Positions 36,333 through 45,474 are shown, numbered from the stretch's first letter. The stretch: DNA of 64,000 nt from Acidobacteriota bacterium (GCA_023384575.1 JAHDVP010000024.1:18220-82219), one strand, 5' to 3'. Made by a program: numbers and translations. The notes: generated by a model from the letters alone, not told the origin.

Positions 36333-37799
36333 ATGTCTGTTGCCGAGCCCGGTCGTAACGATCCCTGCCCGTGTGGAAGCGGTCGAAAGTACAAGAAGTG
36401 CTGCCTGGTCCGCCAGGACGCGGAGGATGCCGCGCGGGCGGAGGTGCGCGCGATGGAGGGGCGGCTCGTCGGTCGCATCCAGGCCTTCGCGCTCGAGCGT
36501 TGGGGCGAGGCGCTGTTCGACGAGGCCTGGGCCGAGTTCTTCGGCTGGGAGTCCGTTCCGGACTCGCCGGACGACGACCCGCACCTCGAGTCGATCTTCC
36601 TGCCGTGGCTCGTGTCCACGTTCGTCGCGGCGCGGGACGAGGAAGACGACGAGGAGGTGACGATCGACTGGCCGTCGGTACCGCTGGCGCTGGCCTATCT
36701 CGCGGAGCACGAAGCGGAGCTCTCGGTTCCGGAACTCCGGTTCCTGCTCACGATGGCGACCACGCCGTTCAGCTTCCACGTCGTCACGGGTGTGACGGCC
36801 GGTCGCGCGCTCGACGTGCGCGACATCTTCACCGGCGCGGAACGCCGGGTGCTCGAACGCGAGGGTTCGCGCCAGTTGCAAATCGGCGACGTCGTCTACG
36901 CCCGCGCCGTCACCTTCGGCGACGTCTCGTTGCTCGCCGGATGCGCGCCCCTGGTCATCCCTCCGCACTGGCACACGCAGATCATCGACTTCCGCCAGCG
37001 GACGCTGCGGCGTCAGCGCGTCTCGCCGCAGGTCATGCTCGCCGCCGATTTCGAGGTGAGGATGTTCTATCTCGATGTCGCCCACGCGATCATGAACCCG
37101 ACGGCGCCCGTCGTGACCAACACCGACGGCGACGTGATTCGGCCGACCATCATGGAGTTCACGCTGACGGCCCCGCCCCAGTTGGCTGCCGAGCGACTCA
37201 GGCCGCTGACGCTCGTCGACCGCCTCGACGCTGCGCTCGACGAGGTCGAGCGTGATTCAGACGGTCGCCTCGTGCGTGCCGTCCTCACTTGGAAGAAGAG
37301 GGGGAATCGAAAGCACCGGCACTGGGACAACACCGTGCTCGGCGTCGTGCGGATCGAACCGGGCCGCCTCGTGGCCGAGACCAACTCGGAGGCGCGCGCC
37401 AGGCGCCTCCGGGTAGAGGTCGAGAAACGACTCGGACTCGCCGTGGATTTCTCGAAGCAGGAAACCGGATCGGTCGAGGAGTGGCTCGAGACCGGCGGTC
37501 GCCCCACGACGATCGCCCCGCCACGTGAACCGACGTCCTCCGGCCGCGCGTTCGAGACCTCCAGTCCGGCGCTCGACGGCCTGATGCGGGAAGAGATGGA
37601 GCGCACCTGGGCGTCGTGGCTCGACGAGCGCGTGCCGGCTCTGGGAAACAGGACCCCGAGGCAGGCCGCAAAGACCGCCGTTGGCCGCGAGCGCCTCGAA
37701 GCGCTCTTCATGGACTTCGCGGCGCGCAACACGCGCCAGCCGGCGCACATGCGGGTCGACATCGCCAGGCTCCGCGAGGCGCTGGGTCTTCAGGCGTGA
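36333..37799 (+). CDS. SEC-C motif protein of unknown function
   Basis: A 488-residue cytoplasmic protein. Residues about 6-27 are a SEC-C zinc motif (GRNDPCPCGSGRKYKKCC), the metal-binding tail of SecA found on many unrelated proteins. The rest, from an acidic region (about 95-110, DEEDDEE) through mixed alpha/beta sequence to the C-terminus, matches nothing I can name. Conserved-looking blocks include LAYLAEHEAELSVPELRFLL and WKKRGNRKHRHWDNTVLG. It has no membrane segment or signal peptide. Neighbours give no hint: an exported hydrolase before and a matrixin after, both on the same strand. Confidence 0.8.
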   Translation: MSVAEPGRNDPCPCGSGRKYKKCCLVRQDAEDAARAEVRAMEGRLVGRIQAFALERWGEALFDEAWAEFFGWESVPDSPDDDPHLESIFLPWLVSTFVAARDEEDDEEVTIDWPSVPLALAYLAEHEAELSVPELRFLLTMATTPFSFHVVTGVTAGRALDVRDIFTGAERRVLEREGSRQLQIGDVVYARAVTFGDVSLLAGCAPLVIPPHWHTQIIDFRQRTLRRQRVSPQVMLAADFEVRMFYLDVAHAIMNPTAPVVTNTDGDVIRPTIMEFTLTAPPQLAAERLRPLTLVDRLDAALDEVERDSDGRLVRAVLTWKKRGNRKHRHWDNTVLGVVRIEPGRLVAETNSEARARRLRVEVEKRLGLAVDFSKQETGSVEEWLETGGRPTTIAPPREPTSSGRAFETSSPALDGLMREEMERTWASWLDERVPALGNRTPRQAAKTAVGRERLEALFMDFAARNTRQPAHMRVDIARLREALGLQA

Positions 37800-37984
37800 G
37801 CGCACGGCGTCCCGGGCGCTGCCCGCGACGCCGGCCGGCCAGCGTGGGCAGTGCGCGGACGCGAGGTGCCTCGAGACCTGACGTGCCGGCCGGTTCAGCT
37901 TGACTGCCGTTTCGGTGGGCGCATACTGCCTGCAGTTCCCAACAGTTCCGCCGCCTACCGCGGCACCCACGAGCAGGAGGCGAT

Positions 37985-39856
37985 GTGGCCAGACGACTGC
38001 GTATCGGGCGATTCGCGCTCAGCATCCGATCGGCGAAGCGGGGCAGGACCCACCCTGACATCCGGAAGGTGCAGAAGTTCCTCACCCGGTTCGGCTACCT
38101 CACGTCGACGATCGAGCCGGGCAAGCTCGATACGGCGACCTCGAAGGCCATTGCGACGTACCAGTCGTGCATGGGGCTCAAGGACACCGGCGAGCTCACC
38201 GCGGCGACCGTGCGTGCCATCGAGGCTCCGCGCTGCGGCACGCCCGACGTCGATCTCATCGCGGCGCGCGGCAGCGCGAGTCGGACCGACGAGTCGACGG
38301 CCGGCAGTTTCGTGCTGCGGGGGTGCTCGTACTCCAAACTGAACTTCACGTACCGCTTCGTGAACGGGACCGGCGACATCGCCGGCGACAACGAGCGACA
38401 GGCCGTGCGCAACGCGTTCGCCACCTGGCAGAACGCGCTTTGTGGCGTCACGTTCACCGAACGGGCGAGTGGCGCGGTCGACTTCCTGATCGGGTGGTTC
38501 ACCGGCGACCACGGCGACGGCAGCGCCTTCGACGGCGTCGGCAACACGCTCGCGCACGCCTTCTATCCGCCGCCCTGCGGAGGCTCGCACGCCGGGAAGA
38601 TGCACTTCGACGATGCCGAGACGTGGAGCCTCACGGGGGCGGGGAGCACGTTCGACACCGAGACGGTGGCGCTGCACGAGATCGGTCACCTGCTGGGCCT
38701 CGCGCATTCGTCCGTGGCCGGCGCCGTGATGTTCCCGAGCTACGGCGGGGTGCGGCGGGCACTCAGTCAGGACGACCGCGACGGCGTCCGTCGGCTGTAT
38801 CCGTTCCTCTGCCGCCGCGGCGACAGCGGGAGCCAGGCCGGGTTCGTGAGCGAGATTGCCGCCGTGCGCCACCGCACGCGGCAGGTCATCACCGCGACAC
38901 GCACGCAGGCGGGCACGCTCAAGCTGATCGCCTGGCAGGTCGCCGCCAACGGCGGGGTGACGCGCACGGGCGACAGCGGCGACCAGGCCGGCGCCGCGAC
39001 CTCGATCGCCATCGCGCGGAACACGACGGGATCGCGCTACGTCACGGCGTGTCGCACGGCGGCCGGAACGCTGCGCCTCATCAGCTGGGACGTCAACGCG
39101 GCCGGCACCAGCCTGACCCGACGCGGCGACAGCGCGAACCTGGCAGGCGCGGCGACGCTCGTCAACCTGGTCGCTGTCGACGACGGGCTCTTCGTGAGTG
39201 CGGTGAGGGCCGGCAACGGCCGGCTGCTGCTCATCTCGTGGCGGCTCAACGCCAACGGGTCGTTCACGCGCCTGGCCGACTCGGGCAACGCCGCCGGCGC
39301 GGTGAGCGACATCGCGATGGCAAGGCTGTCGTCGGACCGCGTGGTCACCGCGGTGAGGACCAGCGACGGAACGCTCAAGGTCATCTCATGGCGGGTCACA
39401 GCGGCGGGGGCCATCACCCGGCTCGGTGACAGCGGCAACCAGGCGGGTGCGGCGACGCAGATCAAGGTCGCGCTCGACGGCTTCGGCAACCCGGTCACGG
39501 CCGTGCGCGACGCGAGCGGCGACCTGAAGCTGATCACGTGGCGCATCGCGGCCAATGGTGCCGTCACCCGCCGCGGCGACAGCGGCGACCTCGCCGGCGA
39601 CACGGGAGGCCACGACATCGCCTTCGCGTCGAACTTCGTCGTGACCGGCGTCCGCACGGGGTCGGGCACGCTCAAGGTGATCCTGTGGTCGACGACCAGC
39701 GGCGGAGCAGTCTCGAGGGTGGGCGACAGCGGGTTCCTCGCCGGCAGCGCGAGCCTGATCACCGTGAACGAGGGGCTCACCGGCGCGCCGCCCATCGTCA
39801 CGAGCGTCAGGACGCAGTCGAACGACCTGAAGCTGATCACTTGGAGCCACGGCTGA
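37985..39856 (+). CDS. MMP-like matrixin: PG-binding domain, cysteine switch, metzincin, propeller
   Basis: A 623-residue protein from the GTG at 37985, which has AGGAGG five bases upstream (the overlapping ATG at 37983 is in another frame). Residues about 18-75 are a peptidoglycan-binding-like domain. Cys84 lies in APRCGTPDV, the same cysteine switch that keeps vertebrate matrix metalloproteases latent. The catalytic domain has the zinc site His231, Glu232, His235, His241 (HEIGHLLGLAH) and a following methionine turn. From about residue 275 to the end are seven repeats of about 50 residues, each opening with a form of RRGDSG and ending ISWRVxAxGxxT, enough for one seven-bladed propeller. No signal peptide is obvious, which is strange for such a protease. 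Confidence 0.85.
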   Translation: MARRLRIGRFALSIRSAKRGRTHPDIRKVQKFLTRFGYLTSTIEPGKLDTATSKAIATYQSCMGLKDTGELTAATVRAIEAPRCGTPDVDLIAARGSASRTDESTAGSFVLRGCSYSKLNFTYRFVNGTGDIAGDNERQAVRNAFATWQNALCGVTFTERASGAVDFLIGWFTGDHGDGSAFDGVGNTLAHAFYPPPCGGSHAGKMHFDDAETWSLTGAGSTFDTETVALHEIGHLLGLAHSSVAGAVMFPSYGGVRRALSQDDRDGVRRLYPFLCRRGDSGSQAGFVSEIAAVRHRTRQVITATRTQAGTLKLIAWQVAANGGVTRTGDSGDQAGAATSIAIARNTTGSRYVTACRTAAGTLRLISWDVNAAGTSLTRRGDSANLAGAATLVNLVAVDDGLFVSAVRAGNGRLLLISWRLNANGSFTRLADSGNAAGAVSDIAMARLSSDRVVTAVRTSDGTLKVISWRVTAAGAITRLGDSGNQAGAATQIKVALDGFGNPVTAVRDASGDLKLITWRIAANGAVTRRGDSGDLAGDTGGHDIAFASNFVVTGVRTGSGTLKVILWSTTSGGAVSRVGDSGFLAGSASLITVNEGLTGAPPIVTSVRTQSNDLKLITWSHG

Positions 39857-39925
39857 CGGCCGCGCCGGGGACGGCCGCGCTGCGTGGCTTCGGCCCCGGC
39901 GGACGCACCACCGTGGGTAACGTAG

Positions 39926-39947
39926 CGCCGGGGCTTCAGCCCCGGCG
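39926..39947. repeat. Family C palindromic repeat, isolated copy
   Basis: GTAGCGCCGGGGCTTCAGCC-type element with a 10-bp stem (CGCCGGGGCT / AGCCCCGGCG) and 2-nt loop, between the matrixin gene and the 117-aa gene. It may also act as a terminator. Confidence 0.75.
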
Positions 39948-39959
39948 GAGGCGTGTCGC

Positions 39960-40313
39960 ATGCTGGATCAGGATCCCGACGGCAACGTCACTTTGCGGGT
40001 GAGCAACCAGAGCTTTGCCGTCAACCCCGTCGACATCGCCATCGCGATCGATGGCGAGCCCTTGGTGCGGGCGGAGCTCGACGTGGCAGGCGAACAGCCC
40101 GCGCAACACAACTGGCAGACGTTCAGGTACCGTTTGCCGGAGGGCCGCCACAGCCTGGTGGCCTCGTCGACGCGCGGCCGGGCACGCCTCGAGACCAACT
40201 TCGAGGTGAAAGATGAGGTCGTCGTGGCGATCGCCCACTGGGATCGGGCCCAGGGCCGCGGCGACGGCTTTTTCACCTGCCACGTTTCGTCCGGGGCGGC
40301 CGGGCAGATGTGA
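39960..40313 (+). CDS. Small hypothetical protein, 117 aa
   Basis: A 117-residue protein with a natural composition: beta-rich, with VTLRVSNQSFAVNPVDIAIAI, LVRAELDVAG, HNWQTFRYRLPEGRHSLVASS and ARLETNFEVKDEVVVAIAHW. The strand pattern looks like a single immunoglobulin-like or lipocalin-like sandwich. There is no signal peptide or membrane segment. I do not know the family. It sits alone 12 bases after a family C repeat and is convergent with the epimerase gene. Confidence 0.65.
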   Translation: MLDQDPDGNVTLRVSNQSFAVNPVDIAIAIDGEPLVRAELDVAGEQPAQHNWQTFRYRLPEGRHSLVASSTRGRARLETNFEVKDEVVVAIAHWDRAQGRGDGFFTCHVSSGAAGQM

Positions 40314-40378
40314 CGTCGCGAGCGGCAGGCGTGCGACGCCCGGTGCACGGGCGCTCGCGCCTCCGTCGTCCGCTCGGT

Positions 40379-41347
40379 TCAGCGCCCCGCGATCAGGCCA
40401 TCCTCGAACGTGTAGTCGACCGGCCGCCGCGGCTGCGCCCGGTACCACGCGAAGCTGCGTCGAAGCCCCTCGTCGAAGCGTATCGGCGCGAGCCCGAGCA
40501 GCCGCGTGACCTTGTCGACGACCTGCGTAATCGGCGGCAGGTCGAGGTACTCACCGAAATACAGCCGGCCCGCGAAGACGTCGCCGCCCGCCGCGACGAT
40601 CTTGGCCCGCGGGACCGGCACGCACCGCGGCTCGACGCCCGCAACGCGCGCCAGGGCCTCGACGAACGCCCGCTGGGTGATCGGCGGATGAGCGACGTTG
40701 AAGGCGTGGCCGACGGCCTCCGAGACCTCGACGGCCCGCACGCACGCCTCGGCCACATCGTCGACATACACCCACTGCATCAGAGTCGAGCCGTCGTCGG
40801 GCAGGACGATCGGCCGCCCGTCGAGCAGGCGGTCCCAGAAGAACGCCTCGCGGTAGAAGGGCTGCCGCGGGCCGTACACGAACGGCGGCCGGAAGGTGAC
40901 GACGGGGAACCCCGTGTGAGCGTGCATGCGGAACAGCGCCCGCTCGGCCATGGCCTTGTGCTGCACGTACGCGACGGGAACCTCGTCGGGCGCGAGCGGG
41001 GCGTCCTCGCGTCGATCGAGCCCGCCGCCATAGGCCGCGGTGCTCGACATGAACACGTACCGCCGCAGCTGCGGACCGCACGCGCGTGCGGCCGCCTCGA
41101 CGTGCGCGGCGGGCGTGCCCCGCTGGAAGTCGTAGGCCATGTCGACCACGACGTCGAAGGCTTCTTCGCCCAGGATGCGCGCGACCGACGTCAGGTCGCT
41201 GCGATCGGCCTGAAGGTTGCGGACAGCCGGACCGAGGTCGTGCTGCGGGCGCCGGTGGAGCACCGACACGTCGTGGCCGCGCGCGACGAGCCGCGAGACG
41301 ACCTCGCGGCCCATGAACAGGGTGCCGCCGATGACGAGGAGACGCAT
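40379..41347 (-). CDS. NAD-dependent epimerase/dehydratase family protein
   Basis: A 322-residue extended short-chain dehydrogenase/reductase. The Rossmann motif near the N-terminus is GGTLFMG, close to the family GxxGxxG. The catalytic region has SST and YVQHK (family YxxxK). The C-terminal part shows the usual substrate-domain motifs (FRPPFVYGPRQP; QWVYVDDVAEAC; FNVAHP). Such enzymes act on nucleotide sugars or reduce isoflavone- and cinnamoyl-type substrates. The GGTxFMG form is typical of the subgroup that includes chloroplast stem-loop binding proteins and bacterial mRNA-binding homologues, so the activity is uncertain. It is divergent from the ADOP permease gene. Confidence 0.85.
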   Translation of the reverse strand: MRLLVIGGTLFMGREVVSRLVARGHDVSVLHRRPQHDLGPAVRNLQADRSDLTSVARILGEEAFDVVVDMAYDFQRGTPAAHVEAAARACGPQLRRYVFMSSTAAYGGGLDRREDAPLAPDEVPVAYVQHKAMAERALFRMHAHTGFPVVTFRPPFVYGPRQPFYREAFFWDRLLDGRPIVLPDDGSTLMQWVYVDDVAEACVRAVEVSEAVGHAFNVAHPPITQRAFVEALARVAGVEPRCVPVPRAKIVAAGGDVFAGRLYFGEYLDLPPITQVVDKVTRLLGLAPIRFDEGLRRSFAWYRAQPRRPVDYTFEDGLIAGR

Positions 41348-41501
41348 GCCGCATCATACCCTGCGATGGCGAGGGCAGGGCGGCCCGCGACGCGGGCCCA
41401 CGGCGCAGCCGCGTGCGCGGCCACTCGGGGCTCCCGCTCATGACCGGCGTGACCCCCCTCGGAGGGAACTCGGAAGGGCGGAATCCGTCGAAGAAGCCAT
41501 C

Positions 41502-43988
41502 ATGACGGACTTCTGGCGCGACCTGCGCCTCGGAGCGCGGCAACTGATGCGGCGGCCGGGGTTCTCGGCGGCCGCCATCCTGTCGCTGGCGCTCGGCACC
41601 GGTCTGAACACCACGCTCTTCAGCGTCGTCAACGCCGTGCTGCTTCGGGGCACGCCGGTGGCCGAGCCCGAGCGGCTGGTCGAGATCTATACGGGGCCCG
41701 GCGCCGAGTTCCCGCAGCTCACGCTGTCGTATCCCGACTACCTCGATCTCCGACAGCACGCCGACACGCTCGAGTCGATCGCCGCTCACGCCTACGTGCG
41801 CGGCATCGTCTCGACCGGCGACCGGCCGGCGCTCGTGACGGGTGAGACGGTTTCCGACAACTACTTCGCCGTGCTCGGCATCGCCCCGGCCCGCGGTCGA
41901 GGGTTCCTCGAAGAAGAGAACCGCACGCCGGGGGCGGCGCCGGTCGTCGTCATCGGACACGGCCTCTGGCAGCGGCAACTCGGAGGGCGTGACGACGTCC
42001 TCGGAGAGACCCTCGAGCTGAGCGGCGTTCCCTACACGATCGTGGGCGTGGCCCCTGCGGCGTTCACGGGGACGATTCCCGGCATCCCGACCGACTTCTG
42101 GGTGCCGGTCATGATGTCGGATCGGCTCGAGTTCTCGGGCGTGCAGTGGTCGACCGACGTCAACCCGGGCGCGACGCGGCTCGAACGCCGCGGCAGCCGC
42201 TGGCTGTTCGTGAAGGGCCGTCTCGCGTCCGGCCGTCGCGTCGACGAGGCGCGTGCCCAGATCGAAGGCATCTTCGCGGGCCTCCGCACGACGCATCCGG
42301 CGACCAACGACCGACTGATCGCGAGCGTGGTGCCTGCCGCCGACATCCGCTTCCACCCGATGCTCGACGGCTACGTGCGCGCCGCGAGCGCGGTGCTGCT
42401 CGTGGCCGTCGGCCTCGTGCTGCTCATCGCCTGCGCCAACGTCGCGAACCTGCTGCTCGCCCGCGGCACGGCGCGGCGGCGCGAACTCGCCATCCGGGCA
42501 GCCATCGGCGCGAGCCGCGGCCGGCTCGTGAGACAACTGCTCTCCGAGGGCGTTGCGCTCGCCGCGGCGGGTGGTCTGCTCGGCACGGCGATCGCCTGGT
42601 GGGCCGGCCGCGCGCTCGCCGGCTTCGGCACTGACGTCCTGCCGATGCCCGTGGCCTTCGACTTCTCGATCGACGGGCGCGTGCTGCTCTTCGTCGTCGG
42701 CGTCTCGGCGGCCACCGCGCTCGTCTTCGGGCTGGCGCCTGCGTGGTCGGCCTCGAGAGTCGACCTGGTCCCCTCGCTCAAGACCACCGCAAACGGCAGC
42801 CGCCAGTCCGGCCGTCGTCGCCGTCTCACGCTGCGCGACGCGCTCGTCGTCGGGCAGCTCGCCTTGTCGGTGGTGCTCCTCGTGGCCGGCGCGCTGCTCG
42901 CGCGCGGGCTCTTCACGGCGCGCAGCACCGAGATCGGGTTCGACCCGGCCCCCGTGGCGTCGCTGTCGTTCAACCTTCAGATGAACGGCTACGACCTCGA
43001 CGAGGCGATGGCGTTTCGCGAACGCGCGATCGACGCGCTGCGTGGTCTGCCGGGGGTGACCGCCGTCTCGGTGACCTCGCGCCTGCCGCTCGCGCCCGAC
43101 ATCAACATGGAGAGCATCCGCGTGCAGGGCCACCATGGCCCGGACGACGACGGCACGCCCGTCGACGCGGTGCGGGTCGGCGCCGACTACTTCGTGGCGG
43201 TCGGCGTGCCCATCGTCTCGGGCCGCGCCATGTCCGAGGACGACGTACGGCAGTCGCGTCGGGTCGCCGTGGTCAACGAGACGATGGCGAAGCGCTACTG
43301 GCCGAACGAGTCGCCGGTCGGGCGGTTGATCCACACCGAGGGGTTCGACCAGCCGGCGCACGAGATCGTCGGGGTGGCCCGCGACCACAAGGTGCGATCG
43401 GTCGGCGAAGAGCCGCGCCCGTACCTGCACCTGCCGGCTGGCCCCTCGCGGGCGATCGGACTGGTCGTGCGGACCACCACGGAGGCGGCATCGGCATTGC
43501 CGACGCTCCGCGCCGCGCTGTGGACGCTCGAGCCCGACCTCGTGTTCACGGCCGACGTGCCGGCGACGGCGATTGTCGACGCCACGATGGCGCCGACGCG
43601 GATTGGCGCGCTGATCATCGGAGCGTTCGGCGCGCTTGCGCTGCTGCTCGCGGCGGTCGGGCTCTACGGCGTCATCGCCTATGCGGTGAGCCTGCGCACC
43701 AAGGAAGTCGGCGTGCGGATGGCCCTCGGGGCGCACTGGACCGGCGTGCTGCGGCTGGTGCTCCTGCAGGGACTCCGGCTGGCGGTCGTCGGCCTCGCGC
43801 TCGGCGCGCTCGCGTCACTCTGGCTGGGCCGTGTGCTCGAGTCGCTGCTCTATGGCGTCAGCGCCTTCGATCCGATGGCGTACGCCGTGGCCGGCGCGTT
43901 GCTCCTGCTGGTGGCGATCGCCGCGAACCTGGCACCCGCCATCACTGCTGCGCGAATCGATCCGCTTCGAGCGCTGCGGACCGAGTGA
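41502..43988 (+). CDS. ADOP-type orphan ABC permease (MacB_PCD/FtsX duplicated)
   Basis: An 828-residue membrane protein starting at the ATG at 41502. The first segment (LRLGARQLMRRPGFSAAAILSLALGTGLNTTLFSVVNAVLL) is the typical N-terminus of acidobacterial duplicated orphan permeases. Two MacB periplasmic core domains (about residues 50-280 and 480-650) alternate with two FtsX blocks of three helices (NLLLARGTARRRELAIRAAIGASRGRL in the first, RTKEVGVRMALG in the second), so one chain replaces the permease dimer. No ATPase gene is adjacent, as is normal for this type. The exported substrate is unknown. An AraC C-terminal remnant follows directly in another frame. Confidence 0.9.
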   Translation: MTDFWRDLRLGARQLMRRPGFSAAAILSLALGTGLNTTLFSVVNAVLLRGTPVAEPERLVEIYTGPGAEFPQLTLSYPDYLDLRQHADTLESIAAHAYVRGIVSTGDRPALVTGETVSDNYFAVLGIAPARGRGFLEEENRTPGAAPVVVIGHGLWQRQLGGRDDVLGETLELSGVPYTIVGVAPAAFTGTIPGIPTDFWVPVMMSDRLEFSGVQWSTDVNPGATRLERRGSRWLFVKGRLASGRRVDEARAQIEGIFAGLRTTHPATNDRLIASVVPAADIRFHPMLDGYVRAASAVLLVAVGLVLLIACANVANLLLARGTARRRELAIRAAIGASRGRLVRQLLSEGVALAAAGGLLGTAIAWWAGRALAGFGTDVLPMPVAFDFSIDGRVLLFVVGVSAATALVFGLAPAWSASRVDLVPSLKTTANGSRQSGRRRRLTLRDALVVGQLALSVVLLVAGALLARGLFTARSTEIGFDPAPVASLSFNLQMNGYDLDEAMAFRERAIDALRGLPGVTAVSVTSRLPLAPDINMESIRVQGHHGPDDDGTPVDAVRVGADYFVAVGVPIVSGRAMSEDDVRQSRRVAVVNETMAKRYWPNESPVGRLIHTEGFDQPAHEIVGVARDHKVRSVGEEPRPYLHLPAGPSRAIGLVVRTTTEAASALPTLRAALWTLEPDLVFTADVPATAIVDATMAPTRIGALIIGAFGALALLLAAVGLYGVIAYAVSLRTKEVGVRMALGAHWTGVLRLVLLQGLRLAVVGLALGALASLWLGRVLESLLYGVSAFDPMAYAVAGALLLLVAIAANLAPAITAARIDPLRALRTE

Positions 43989-43995
43989 CGCGGGG

Positions 43996-44217
43996 CAGAT
44001 CATCCGCGACCGGCTCATGCTCGAGGCCACGCGGCTGCTGCTCTACACCGACGAGCCGGCGGCGTCGATCGCGTATCGCCTGGGCTACCGCGACCCCGCG
44101 TACTTCGGCAGGTGCTTCCGGCGGGCGACGGGCCTCTCGCCCCGGCGCTTCCGGCTCGAGCGCCTGCCTACCGCGGCGCGAGCTCCGTCGTCGTCGCGCG
44201 GCACGCCGCGCCGTTGA
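43996..44217 (+). pseudogene. AraC-family regulator, C-terminal HTH remnant
   Basis: About 60 residues in one frame just after the permease stop read as the second half of an AraC DNA-binding domain: IIRDRLMLEATRLLLYTDE, ASIAYRLGYRDPAYFGRCF and RRATGLSPRRFR. The sensor domain and the first helix-turn-helix are absent. No start codon with a ribosome site is present, because the frame runs out of the permease coding region. This looks like the tail of a regulator gene whose 5' part was deleted or replaced by the permease. Confidence 0.7.
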
Positions 44218-44572
44218 GGTCGCGCACGTACCGCATCCCGGCCGGGGTGCCGTACTTCTCGCGGTAGGCAAGGCTCACCGCGTCCTTCACCCGATTGCTC
44301 CGGGTGAAGATCGCGCGGAAGCGCACGACGTGGCCGCCAATCTGCAGCGTCCCGCGCGGGTCCTTCCGTAGCGCGGCGTGCCATCCCTCCGGGCTTCGGC
44401 TCCACGAGCGGACGAAGACGCGTCGCTCGACGACCACCACCCATAACCCGATGAACCGATGCGCGCTCGTGCCCGCCCGGAGGCCGACTATCTTGCCCTT
44501 GCACAGGGCAGCGACGACATCGGGCCGGAAATGACGTGCCGTGGCCATGTTGTCGGGCTCCCAGCGCGCCAT
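44168..44572 (-). CDS. DUF2255 family protein
   Basis: A 134-residue protein matching the DUF2255 pattern: GLRAGTSAHRFIGLWVVVVERRVFVRSW, then GWHAALRKDPRGTLQIGGHVVRFRA and AYREKYGTP. The fold resembles the split-barrel flavin-binding family, so an F420- or flavin-related activity is possible but unproven. The start is either the ATG at 44572 or the one eight codons later (44548). The 3' end overlaps the AraC remnant on the other strand by about 50 bases. Confidence 0.75.
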   Translation of the reverse strand: MARWEPDNMATARHFRPDVVAALCKGKIVGLRAGTSAHRFIGLWVVVVERRVFVRSWSRSPEGWHAALRKDPRGTLQIGGHVVRFRAIFTRSNRVKDAVSLAYREKYGTPAGMRYVRDLNGAACRATTTELAPR

Positions 44573-44646
44573 GATACCCGGAGTGACGCCTCGCGGACTG
44601 TCGTCTCCGTCGTCGCACCCGCCGGGTCGACCCCACCGGGGATCAG

Positions 44647-44663
44647 GAGGAGGTGACCTCCTC
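44647..44663. promoter_or_regulatory. 17-bp odd palindrome upstream of the MerR gene
   Basis: GAGGAGGT-G-ACCTCCTC, perfect 8-bp arms around one base, in the gap between the divergent DUF2255 and MerR genes. It could be an operator; no protein is known to bind it. Confidence 0.35.
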
Positions 44664-44758
44664 TGTCACGCCCACCGGTTAGCCTTCCGCACAGGGCGGT
44701 AGACGAGCGGTCGTGGCCGCCAGGGCCCGCGACCGGCTCGACGTTCCAGGTGGCAATA

Positions 44759-44787
44759 TTGACAGTTAAACGTTTCACTGATATAAC
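44759..44787 (+). promoter_or_regulatory. Sigma-70 promoter with internal operator dyad for the MerR gene
   Basis: TTGACA (44759-44764), 17-bp spacer, TATAAC (44782-44787). Transcription would begin about one to three bases before the ATG at 44796, giving a leaderless mRNA. The dyad ACAGTTA (44762-44768) and TAACTGT (44784-44790) overlaps both hexamers with a 15-bp gap, suiting autoregulation. The centre-left also holds the palindrome AAACGTTT. Confidence 0.8.
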
Positions 44788-44795
44788 TGTCTGCG

Positions 44796-45473
44796 ATGGC
44801 CGAGACCTACGACCTCAAGCAACTGTGCCGGCTGGCGGACGTCACGCCCCGCACGATCCACTTCTACATCCAGCAGGGCGTGCTGCCGCCCGCAGGCACT
44901 CGAGGCCCCCGCGCGCGGTATGCGGGCGACCACCTGGCGCGGCTCCTGCTCGTGAAGCGCCTGCAGCGCGAGCACCTGCCGCTCTCCGAGATTCGCCAGC
45001 GGCTCGAGGCCCTGACCGACGAAGAGGTCGCGCTGGTCCTCGCCGAGTCCAGCCCGCGCACGCCGGAGGCCGGCGGGTCGGCGCTCGACTACGTTCGACA
45101 GGTGCTCGCGACCTCCGGGGGGGCGGCCGCGCCAGTCCGGCCGGCTTCGGCCTGGAGGGGCCCGGCGACGCCTCGAGGCGGCGTCATGCCGTGGCTCGAC
45201 GCGGACGCTGCCGTCGAGCCGCGCGCCCAGAGGGCCTTGCGTAACGACTCTCTGCACGCGGAGCTACCCGAGCCGGCCTCGCGTGTCGTCGCGGCGGCTC
45301 GCGCCTCGCGGTCGCCTGCCGGCCGACCCCCCGTTCCCGAGCGCTCGCAGTGGGAACGCCACGTGCTCACCCCGGACGTCGAGCTGCACCTCCGACGCCC
45401 GCTGACCCGAGAGATGAACCGTCGTGTGGAGCGGCTGCTGGCCGCGGCGCGCGACATCCTGCAGGAGGCCTGA
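44796..45473 (+). CDS. MerR-family transcriptional regulator
   Basis: A 225-residue DNA-binding protein. The N-terminal 70 residues are a MerR winged helix (LKQLCRLADVTPRTIHFYIQQGVLPP; RYAGDHLARLLLVKRLQREHLPLSEIRQRLE). The C-terminal half is Pro/Ala/Arg-rich and lacks the cysteines of metal sensors or a drug-binding domain, apart from a final helix (LTREMNRRVERLLAAARDIL). So the signal is unknown, and dimerisation may use the last helix. Its promoter contains a dyad over the -35 and -10, pointing to self-control. The VWA gene starts one base after its stop, so the two are translationally linked. Confidence 0.85.
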   Translation: MAETYDLKQLCRLADVTPRTIHFYIQQGVLPPAGTRGPRARYAGDHLARLLLVKRLQREHLPLSEIRQRLEALTDEEVALVLAESSPRTPEAGGSALDYVRQVLATSGGAAAPVRPASAWRGPATPRGGVMPWLDADAAVEPRAQRALRNDSLHAELPEPASRVVAAARASRSPAGRPPVPERSQWERHVLTPDVELHLRRPLTREMNRRVERLLAAARDILQEA

Positions 45474-45474
45474 C

